Assembly: GCA_030544225.1 (NCBI GenBank)
Contig: CM060488.1
Span: forward strand, 2,914,001-2,978,000
Direction of reading: 5' to 3'
DNA from: Skeletonema marinoi
Taxonomy: Eukaryota; Bacillariophyta; Thalassiosirophyceae; Thalassiosirales; Thalassiosiraceae
Length of the DNA: 64,000 bases
How positions within the stretch are numbered: the stretch's first letter is position 1; the number at the start of each line of letters is the position of its first letter. Below the pieces are notes generated by a model. It was not told where the DNA came from, did no database searches, and saw only the letters and a program-made list of their open reading frames with translations. Both the position numbers and the translations under genes were made by a program. Shown here piece by piece: positions 56,146 through 64,000 of this stretch.

Positions 56146-57396
56146 TCATTCTGACTCTCTCGGACTCATGTTCCATCTTCCCAAAGCATACAACAACCTC
56201 ATCTTCCCAATCTCACCCAACATCACAGCACTCATCAATACTGCATCCTTCCCCGACGACACCAACTTGGACCCATCCTTATCCACCCAATTCACATTAC
56301 ATTCACCAACCGATACATTCCTACACAAGCAACTCGCTCGATACAAGACTTCTACATCATGCGACCATCGTTTCAAATTGAGTTGGCAGTAGAGTACGTT
56401 ACCTGTTTGGGTTGTCATTAGTTTGAATCCACATTGGGTATCTGTTACGCCGAGAGTGTTGGCGCTGTTGCTGCTGGCAGTAGAAGTGCCGATGAATAAT
56501 GTTGAGACGCAAGTGCGAAAGCCCCAACTTAGTAGGGAGCGCAAGGGTGATTTTTTGGATTGTGGATATTGTCGTTTTCCTACAATGATTGCCAGATCAT
56601 TCTCATTTGCTGCTGCTGCTGCTGCTGCTGTTATTGTTGACGATGATTCAAGAAGACATTCCAAAGAATGAATCATGTCATCCAGACAGGCTATGTCTCC
56701 ACTTCCATCTGCATCTGCCACAAGAACTATGGAGCGAGTACGAGTATTACCATGCTCGTTTCTTTCTTCAGCGCTGCATTGTAATTCCATCATTCCTCGT
56801 GAAATAGCTGCACCCTTGCCTTGATTGGTGGGTAATAAAATGCATGATACTTGTTCTTCTACTTTCCAGCAGTTGTCTCCTTCATTCAAATCATCATTGG
56901 AAGACTGATCATCAAGCCACGTCTTCTCTTGGATATATCGACACATGCCATCCGTAGAACCATCATCTATCACGAGTATAGAACATTTTCCAGTACTTCT
57001 TACTGATTGCTTCAAGGATGATGTAGTAGTAACATGTTGATACACTGGTTGATGCTTCATATAATTGATATACGTGCAGAGAGTCTCTCCGATACGATCG
57101 ATTTCATTGTACGCTGGAATGAGGATTGTGAGATTGTAATGATTTCGTATTATTTGTTTATTGCTTTTCGTTTGAGTGTCATCGATGTTTGTTGGTACGG
57201 CAGTCAGTACTGCTGTCGATTGATGATGTTGATGATGGCGAGGCTGCTGACAAGAATGTTGCAGATTGTGATTGCTGACACGAAGAGATGATGGAAGATG
57301 GAATGCATTACTGTAGATTGATAGGTGCAGAATCAAGCCGAATAATAGGAGAGCCAAAAGTCGACGACCATGAGATATTTTGAAACGCGGCATCAT
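56146..57396 (-). CDS. ALG5-like dolichyl-phosphate glucosyltransferase (GT2), about 416 aa
   Basis: GT2 fold with the ALG5 order of motifs: TILIPAYNEIDRIGETL, ILVIDDGSTDGMCRYI, LPTNQGKGAAISRGMM, IVLVADADGSGDIACLDDMI (DADG), VTDTQCGFKLMTT and RWSHDVEVLYRASCLC, then VNWVDKDGSKL. ALG5 moves glucose from UDP-glucose to dolichyl phosphate at the ER for N-glycan building (family knowledge). I start at the ATG at 57396 (MMPRFKISHGRRLLALLLFG) because it gives a clean signal sequence; the frame is open 111 bp further upstream. That signal is followed by SNAFHLPSS, which resembles an ASAFAP plastid motif. ALG5 usually has an N-terminal anchor rather than a cleaved presequence, so location is open. Low-complexity inserts occur (Asp/Asn near 150-170 and Ala near 260). 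Confidence 0.85.
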   Translation of the reverse strand: MMPRFKISHGRRLLALLLFGLILHLSIYSNAFHLPSSLRVSNHNLQHSCQQPRHHQHHQSTAVLTAVPTNIDDTQTKSNKQIIRNHYNLTILIPAYNEIDRIGETLCTYINYMKHQPVYQHVTTTSSLKQSVRSTGKCSILVIDDGSTDGMCRYIQEKTWLDDQSSNDDLNEGDNCWKVEEQVSCILLPTNQGKGAAISRGMMELQCSAEERNEHGNTRTRSIVLVADADGSGDIACLDDMIHSLECLLESSSTITAAAAAAANENDLAIIVGKRQYPQSKKSPLRSLLSWGFRTCVSTLFIGTSTASSNSANTLGVTDTQCGFKLMTTQTGNVLYCQLNLKRWSHDVEVLYRASCLCRNVSVGECNVNWVDKDGSKLVSSGKDAVLMSAVMLGEIGKMRLLYALGRWNMSPRESE

Positions 57397-57558
57397 CTTT
57401 GAGATGATGAGGAGCAACTTCTCATCGATGACGTCTTTAGCAGGGGTGGCTGTAAGTAGTCGTCTCTTCATAGACGAGGAATATACTAATGGACTAATGG
57501 AACACATCCAACGCCAGATTGTAAGTTTGTGCTCTTGGTTGAGTACTGTTATATGTTA

Positions 57559-58465
57559 TCAGCACAACAGCCGGCTCAGATATTGTACGGCCGGCGCAGA
57601 TCGAAGAAGAAGAATAGTATCTCTACTGCTCCTGATGTCGTCTAATTATTACTCTACGAGGCCGACTGACCCAGGCTCACATACCATAAATTATTTCATC
57701 ATCTTATTTCCAACAAGTTCTCCGTACAGCAGGAATCACCGACAACTCCTCCCCAGTCCAAACAGAAGTGCCCCATCACATCCAGCAACAACCCCTACTC
57801 CGGCCATTCGACATCGAGTACCAGCCCAACCACTCCCTTGGAGACTCAAACCTTCCTCCTTCTCGTTTCGCCATTTGCGGCGCGACATTACCATCGACCA
57901 TTGCCCTGACCCTCCTTCTGCCTCTGCACTTGAAGACATTTTATTATACACAGCCAATGCTGAACGATGTCTCCAAACCGCAGAGAAGAGGAAGTTCACG
58001 ACAATGGGAAATAGTACTGTCACCGGCAACACAATGACAAGAGAAGACGTCCTCCACACCCTCTCCACAAACGCCAAAATCCTCCAAATTTGGGCAATAT
58101 GTCCCTACGGCGGCATGGGCCCAATGCTCCGCAGATTCCTCTTTGGCGACGACCCCATTCGTCCACTCTCTTTCACTCCCAACAAACCCCACGCCGCAAG
58201 AATGTACCTCGACTCCCTCCAGAGCTCCGCTCCGCATGGCATTCTTCCTCTTGCAAACGCATCGTGGTCTTCCTCCAAACCCGCCCATCAGAAATTCTAC
58301 GGCCACTCCTACACTGCGCCCACCCCAAGAATCCACTTCCTCCAACAATGCACCAAAGCGTTCGCCATCCACCTCCGGCGGCCAACCCGTACCCAGCAGG
58401 CCCCACAGGCGTCCTCGGGCAGCCCGGGCCCCTACCCTCCTGGTTTAATCTCCTTTCTCTACTGA
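57559..58465 (+). CDS. element-derived ORF, C-terminal part well preserved
   Basis: An open frame ends at 58465. The convincing part starts near 57900 and includes GNTMTREDVLHTLSTNAKIL, QIWAICPYGGMGPMLRRFLF, LPLANASWSSSKPAHQKFYG and HSYTAPTPRIHFLQQCTKAF. Similar ORFs recur in diatom genomes next to retroelement sequence (from memory, not searched), so this is probably element-derived, perhaps the same family as the fossil at 61390-63446. The frame is open upstream across the 5' end of the ALG5-like gene, but that part does not read like protein; the start is not decided, and a CCGTACAG acceptor at about 57730 hints at a spliced start. The last 330 bp are duplicated at 63447. Confidence 0.45.
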
Positions 58466-58686
58466 TCCTCGGGTCTCTGCGCTAGTAGCACACAATAATC
58501 TATCTATAAAAAAGAGGAGTGACGTCATATTTCTCCGATTTATACGTCACCCGCGACCGCCGAGTGTCGGCCATCTGTTTGTTTCGATTTGCTTCGGAGG
58601 ATGGAGGCCGAGCAAGGGAGCGAGCGAGGAGGCTCATAAAACACAGCCAACATATTGGAAACAACACTCGCTGCTACGATACCACG
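58136..58686 (+). repeat. left copy of a long direct repeat (about 551 bp)
   Basis: Matches 63447-64000 almost base for base. The only clear difference is at about 58479-58490 (GCGCTAGTAGCAC against AGAGAGAGAGCAGCAC). It starts inside the element-derived ORF, includes its stop, and covers the promoter and 5' leader of the gene that starts at 58694. The right copy reaches the window edge, so the true repeat may be longer. Confidence 0.93.
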
Positions 58687-58693
58687 AAACAAC

Positions 58694-60381
58694 ATGAGCA
58701 CCCCCGTGGACTTCACAGCTAAACAATGCGTAGACATGTTCATCGATATCGTTCGAAAAGGAGTGCCTGGTGATTTTGTTCGTGTGCTCATTTCTATCTT
58801 CAATCACCACGGGTTCGATTGGATGAACGACAACTTGTTTAACGCTCATATTGGAGATGAGTACAGAAAGTTCCTCGGACAGAAATTGTTGAAGGATGCT
58901 CATTTCTATGACCAATACATCGTCGGGTTGTTCACGAGTCTACGCTTCAATTCTCTCGCTGACTTCGATGACTGGAAGGATCGTCAAGAACAAGAGTTAC
59001 GCAGAACGATCAGCCGTCACGAAATTTTGGGTTTAGGAACCAATAATTCGAATCCAGGCATCTCCACAGCAGTGGAAAATGCCTTCAAAAGAAGTGCTAT
59101 TATGCGATATGGTGGATCGGAGACTGGTGAGTTGAAAATGATTATTTGATCCATCTTTTGATGTAAACGATGTTTATTAACAACCATTATTGTTTTGCGT
59201 TCCCGGTGCCTTCAGTTGCGCCCCCATCTGTTGGCACAGCACCAGCAGCAGTCCCAGCAACTGGTGCTGGTGCTGCACAAGTCGCTTCCTTTGGTGCTCC
59301 GTTGCAGGTGCCATCAACACCCTCACGAGCCCAACAACAGTCTACCAATTTTAGCTTCCATACTCCTTTGCGTAACAACTGGAGCGGGGTTCCTGATCAA
59401 GGCAGTTACACGAGTCGTACTCCCATCCCGGGTTATAGTTCTAATAGTCTTTCTGCTATTGGGTCAACCTTGACCACTCCTCGGCGTACTGGTGGAGAAA
59501 ACATCAATCCAAATGGAAATGGCCTCGGTGCGTTTGCTGATTTATCCATTGGGGGATCCACAATTTCATCACTCGACGGGAGGTCACAGACTGGAAATAA
59601 CTCAAATCAGTTGCTTAAGAATGCAGCTCTTGACAGCATCCACAGAATGCTTCTCAATCAACATGCATTTCAACAATTTCTCGACCCCGTCCAATCCGAT
59701 TTTATGAAGTTTCTCACGAAGTCACAAGCTGTGGAAGCCTCGAAGAGCTTCAACGGCTTCATAGAATTCCGTCGTAGCGTTGAGACCGAAGAGGAACATT
59801 ACAATTCTGTTCAGAATTCTGCTGAGAACCAACTTGCAGTAATTCAACGTAATCAAAATGATATCCCCGCGGCAGCAACCCTAGAGCGGGAGAGGATCAA
59901 GGCCAACAATAAAAATGCTCTCCTTCAGATCGATACCGAGCGTGATACTAAACTACTCGCGCTAAAGGAGGAGTATGAAGCCAATATTCGTGGCTTCAAT
60001 GAAGAACACGCCCGCCAAAAGGCCAACTTGGACGCCCAATCCCAAACCGATTGGTCTCTTGTTGACACCAACACAAGGGACACATTGGCTCAACTTTCTA
60101 CAACTTCCACCCAGATTCAAGATGAACTCACTCGCAACAAGGAGGAGAAAGAGAGAAGGCTCACTCTTGCCAAGGCTCACTTACTCGCAATCGAGAAGGG
60201 CTTTCAACTCTTTGACACTCTTCGTATATGTCATGAGTCTAAAAAAGATGAGGATTGGCAGAAGTACGAATCAATGAAACAACATCATCTAAATTTGCTG
60301 AAGTTCATTGCAGAAGAAAAGTTGAACGAGTTGAAGGGTTCCGTGTGGCCTCAACCCGACAATGATGATGATTCTCTTTGA
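58694..60381 (+). CDS. two-exon coiled-coil protein of unknown function (532 aa)
   Basis: Exon 1 58694-59126, exon 2 59216-60381; the 89-nt intron (GTGAGT...TTCAG) is phase 1. The N-terminal 140 residues form a helical domain (STPVDFTAKQCVDMFIDIVR, FLGQKLLKDAHFYDQYIVGL) with no family match I can name. Next is an Ala/Pro-rich and Ser/Thr/Gly-rich linker with several S/T-P sites (TPSRAQQ, FHTPLRN, TTPRRTG), possible kinase targets. The last 210 residues are a long charged coiled coil (FNGFIEFRRSVETEEEHYN through EKERRLTLAKAHLLAIEKGF) ending in an acidic tail, PQPDNDDDSL. Probably cytosolic or nuclear; there is no signal peptide. Its promoter and leader recur at 63447-64000, so a second copy of the gene may begin just past the window. 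Confidence 0.8.
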
Positions 60382-60589
60382 ATCTTGATGTTCCTATGCT
60401 TTTGACGATTGTTCTTGTTGCGGCTTAGAGCTGCAATTGTAGAATACACACTCTCTATGTACATGGGGTGCATGGATGAAGAAATTAGAAGAAAAACATA
60501 CTTAGATATATAATATTATTATGACAATGGAGATGTATTTGTGCTAGTTACTCTCATGCTCTTTATATCTGTATCAGCCATGCTACATT
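60382..60589. other. 3' flank of the coiled-coil gene
   Basis: AT-rich; no gene is seen. Confidence 0.4.
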
Positions 60590-60850
60590 ACATCGTCGTA
60601 GGTGACCTGACGAGGCATTTGAGACGGCAGCCAGCTCTACTCTCTAGCACCATATCGTATCTCACACTGTGAATACGACAATCAACTGCTTCTAGTGGCC
60701 CATTATAGTTGGCCATGATAGTATAGAAGCATCTTTTACACGGCTCAAGCATTTGTTTGACGTGTCGGCGTCGCTACAACGTCGTAGGTGACCTGATGAG
60801 GTCCAATTTGGGATCGCCGCGAGCAACTCTCTAGAACCATATCGTATCCA
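60590..60850. repeat. isolated relic copies of the 186-bp satellite
   Basis: One full diverged unit and the start of a second in the same orientation as the 3.1-5.3 kb array: CGTCGTAGGTGACCTGA, CACCATATCGTATCTCAC, CAATCAACTGCTTCTAGTG and CATTATAGTTGGCCATGATA are all present. The second partial unit carries the CCAATTTGGG hairpin also found at the left edge of the big array (3133-3160), and a related TATCGTATC stretch follows to about 60910. Divergence is much higher than within the array, so these are older, unamplified copies. Confidence 0.9.
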
Positions 60851-61389
60851 ACGCTGTGACTGTCGCAATCAACAGCTTCTTGTGCTAACTCGAGCACTAT
60901 GTCATATCGTATGGTAAATCTGATGGTGTCATTGAAGCAATCAACAGCCATTGTGCTACCAGTCGAATGAGCTGTTTCGCATGTCTATCGCACCGGAATC
61001 TTATCCTACCATCTCTTGCGAGTATTCGATGTGATGTTCGTCCGCGTTCTTACTATCATACTTTTCGAGATATAGTTGTTTCAATTTTTTGATTTGAATG
61101 GGCTGGTGGCCACCGAAATTGTATGCTATACATGTTCTGATACTATTTATTATTCTTTGCATCCCTGAACGCAAGGTCCTTTTTTTCATTGCACCAATAA
61201 CTATCCATATTATATCACATAGGAAATTAGGTAAGTTGCATTATAGCTACCTAGACAGCATTTAACCAAACATTGGAGTCTTCATACGCCGAGGGCAGAA
61301 CCAAACAGCGTCGCAGTCGGAACCACGGGAGAGGGTTGTCTCTCCTACTTACCATGGCTTCTTAAGCCCGGGATATATTGACTGATCCG
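60851..61389. other. spacer between satellite relic and retroelement fossil
   Basis: Short frames only. Fading satellite-like words run to about 60910. No gene is seen. Confidence 0.4.
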
Positions 61390-63446
61390 TCAATAAGCCT
61401 GTATACATGCAAGATATACAATGTATTTGCACGAGAGTGTAAGCATACACCCATCTCTATCCGTGGTTGTGTTGACTGCGTTGACGTTCTGCCTGTGCCT
61501 GCTGACGACGTAACAAAAAGGCGTCTCGTGCTGCTTTAACTGAAAGCAGACAATAAGCCTGATATTCTCCAGAGGTTGTTTCCAAATCATCGAGATTGAT
61601 TTCCATCAAGTACCTATCCTCTTCCGCCAAACCGTCTATACCCATTCTTGCTGCTCCTCAATAGTTATCTGCAAATTTTCCTTCCTCTCCAACGCAAGCA
61701 TCCCCGAGACATTATCGTGAATCAAGAAGTTCCGCACCAGCCATTGACCGTGAGTCATTTTATCTCTGTTTCCAGCGATGCAATCAATGAATCGTTCAGA
61801 GTTCCTAGAGCTCACGAACCGCATAATATGTACTTCCAACACTTCGCAGGTGTCCACTGAGCGTAGCCAGGAGTGGAGATGGAGATTATCCGCGGACATG
61901 AAAGAATTTCACCCTGTCCGCCTCTTCACACATTAACACATGAGCTCATGTCTCTTGGCAGCCAAACAGGATGGACACAAAGGACTATGCGTTCCATCAC
62001 ATTTATTCAATCTGTAGTTTGTACCGGCAATATCATGTACCTGTTTCCAAGCCCAGAGTTGAAACAGTCGTGGTATGCCGCATGGAGATCCTTGTTGACA
62101 TTATTCCAATCCACTGATTGGAAAGGCTGACGGTAGAAGAATCTGTCTATGTGAAAATATCTCCGTAGCCAGCTTGTGGTGGCTGTGAAATCGAATTCTC
62201 TCACCAGTATCCGAAGTCAACTTCTCCTGCCCTGACCCACATAGACACATATAGGCTCAAGTGGCAGAGGTTGCGTCGGAGTTCCATCGGTCGGATCAAC
62301 ATCATAGATCGCTAGCTTTGCACCAGAATCACACTGTTCATTTAAGTGCTCTGGTCTCGATAGCTCTTCCCATAAGAAATGGTCGAGTTTATGGGCCGAG
62401 ACATGAGAGAAAACTGTAGAGAAGGTCAGGGCTCTGCAATGAATCATAATATTCTTGAGTATATCTGAGTGACGACAGCTGGATGGGAGTGCTCGACATT
62501 GTGGAGAGCCCCTAGGCAGTCAGAATAGATCTGAGTGGACCCCGAAAGGGATGGCGATAGCTTGTTGACCGCCTATAAAATAAGATGGATGGCCAAGAGT
62601 CCAAGAAGTTCCCCACGATATGCACAAGCGGCGAAGGTCTTCTCCGAGAAATTCCCAATGATCCTACCTCTTCCCCGTGAACATTCCAGAATAAATGCTG
62701 CTGAGCAGATATCGGGGTACATCTCTTTGATATAGGACCCATCCGATACACATGTCAGAGATCCATCAATAATGGCCGCCACTAAAAACTCAAAGCTACC
62801 CGTCAATTCCAAATCGTCCCACATCCACATACTAACTACCCCATTGTTCAAGAACTTCCCACAAGGTGCTCGGAGGAAGAGAAGGACCAGGTATTGACGC
62901 GTGATTAACCACACGATATATCGCCGGAGCCATTTCCTCCACAGTGCAGGCAACATTGCATGGAATCCTGGATCTATTACTTCCATACTTTGTATATCTA
63001 CCAGGAGTGGTGTTATGCGGAGGAATCATGGCACGAGGATATTCATCCATAAGATCTTCACCATGATGACGAAACAATGTATTGGTTTCGTCACAATATC
63101 TCCACGGCTGCAGTTTATGTCCGACATGCACCCAATTCCCCACCCGTGCGCTTACGCTTAGCAAACCTCCTGGAGCCAGTTGACAAGTGCACTTATCCAA
63201 ATCTTGAAATCAGAAGAAGATGGTTCTTCATATGGAAAAATGAGATTGGACCATGTTTTATCATCCCAACGGAGCCTCTTGTACTTAGGATCGTTCTTCT
63301 TACCCTTGACACAGAGTACATCCGATAAGAACAGTACTTGCTGGTGCAAACGTACCCTATTCAGTCTCCGTAATTCCTGCTGATCATATCCAAGATCTTC
63401 AAAGACACGCATAAGCCATTTATCACCAACTCTTGGGAAGGGTAAG
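61390..63446 (-). mobile_element. decayed retroelement fossil with an RNase H-like region
   Basis: Minus-strand coding remnants in several frames. Recognisable parts are an RNase H-like region near 62580-62780 (SDGSY and AYRGELLGL type motifs), a preceding part near 63160-63440 (RRLNRVRLHQQVLFLSD), and weaker stretches down to about 61390. No intact reverse transcriptase or capsid part is seen. The remnants resemble repeat-encoded proteins of diatom retroelements (from memory); whether the family is LTR or non-LTR cannot be decided. The element is clearly broken, with several breaks, and looks old. Its upstream edge abuts the right copy of the direct repeat at 63447. Confidence 0.6.
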
Positions 63447-64000
63447 TTCCTCTTTGGCGACGACCCCATTCGTCCACTCTCTTTCACTCCCAACAAACCC
63501 CACGCCGCAAGAATGTACCTCGACTCCCTCCAGAGCTCCGCTCCGCATGGCATTCTTCCTCTTGCAAACGCATCGTGGTCTTCCTCCAAACCCGCCCATC
63601 AGAAATTCTACGGCCACTCCTACACTGCGCCCACCCCAAGAATCCACTTCCTCCAACAATGCACCAAAGCGTTCGCCATCCACCTCCGGCGGCCAACCCG
63701 TACCCAGCAGGCCCCACAGGCGTCCTCGGGCAGCCCGGGCCCCTACCCTCCTGGTTTAATCTCCTTTCTCTACTGATCCTCGGGTCTCTAGAGAGAGAGC
63801 AGCACACAATAATCTATCTATAAAAAAGAGGAGTGACGTCATATTTCTCCGATTTATACGTCACCCGCGACCGCCGAGTGTCGGCCATCTGTTTGTTTCG
63901 ATTTGCTTCGGAGGATGGAGGCCGAGCAAGGGAGCGAGCGAGGAGGCTCATAAAACACAGCCAACATATTGGAAACAACACTCGCTGCTACGATACCACG
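63447..64000 (+). repeat. right copy of the long direct repeat, cut by the window edge
   Basis: Near-identical to 58136-58686, offset 5,311-5,314 bp. It repeats the last 110 codons of the element-derived ORF (stop at about 63774-63776), the CRE-like TGACGTCA (about 63835), and the leader up to 8 bp before the position equivalent to the coiled-coil gene's ATG. The left edge is sharp, at the junction with the retroelement fossil. Confidence 0.93.

Noticed and set aside
57380-57900. Plus-strand frame running across the 5' end of the ALG5-like gene
   Set aside because: It overlaps a better-supported gene and lacks protein-like composition until about 57900; only the later part is kept.
58136-64000. 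The two long direct repeats as LTRs of one element
   Set aside because: They do not begin TG or end CA, the left copy covers a host-type promoter and leader, an intact host-like gene lies between them, and the retroelement fossil has the opposite orientation and no primer-binding site next to the repeats.

Overview
The window reads as nuclear DNA of a diatom, probably a centric species of the Thalassiosira/Skeletonema kind (inference). Coding regions are interrupted by GT-AG introns, mostly 73 to 200 nt long with GTAAGT-type donors; reading phase could be matched across nearly every junction. Several proteins start with a signal peptide followed by an ASAFAP-like motif, the mark of import into a four-membrane plastid. 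Acetyl-CoA carboxylase is the large eukaryotic multidomain type with such a presequence. MYND-finger proteins, secreted LRR proteins and a retroelement with an RNase H-like domain also fit a diatom.

Layout. 0-6.4 kb: an HExxH metallopeptidase-like protein (-), a 186-bp satellite array, and a MYND-finger protein (-). 6.5-12.8 kb: a small TIR element with target-site duplication, then three tandem paralogues encoding Ala/Lys/Glu-rich helical repeat proteins (+). 13-17.5 kb: three small secreted or membrane proteins, each rebuilt here from two exons. 17.6-25.5 kb: a four-exon BRCA2 homologue of about 2,540 aa with eight near-identical BRC-type repeats. 26-32.5 kb: an HMG-box protein, a secreted LRR protein (-), a bestrophin-like anion channel and a tiny plastid-type protein (-). 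33-35 kb: a plastid-type fructose-1,6-bisphosphatase homologue (-) with altered metal-binding positions. 36.7-41.7 kb: a seven-exon, 1,477-aa membrane protein (-) joining Cys-rich modules, LRRs and a four-helix membrane domain.

42.5-47.6 kb: a prolyl-aminopeptidase-like hydrolase with an in-frame TAG inside its nucleophile elbow, a GT92-like glycosyltransferase, a broken copy of the hydrolase 3' end, and a second HMG-box gene (-). 49-56 kb: plastid-type acetyl-CoA carboxylase (+, 2,081 aa). 56.1-57.4 kb: an ALG5-like glycosyltransferase (-). 57.5-64 kb: a repeat-rich end with an element-derived ORF, a two-exon coiled-coil protein, isolated satellite copies, a decayed retroelement, and a roughly 550-bp direct repeat whose second copy runs off the window.

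The genes do not form one pathway. The plastid carbon-metabolism proteins (ACCase, FBPase homologue) and the bestrophin are neighbours rather than an operon. The most unusual content is (i) the satellite with hairpins whose arms differ between copies but still pair, (ii) the doubly frameshifted helical-repeat paralogue, (iii) homogenised BRC repeats in BRCA2, (iv) the TAG in the hydrolase, (v) the FBPase homologue lacking key metal ligands, and (vi) the LRR/four-helix membrane protein. All gene models are from reading the sequence; none has been checked by transcript data.
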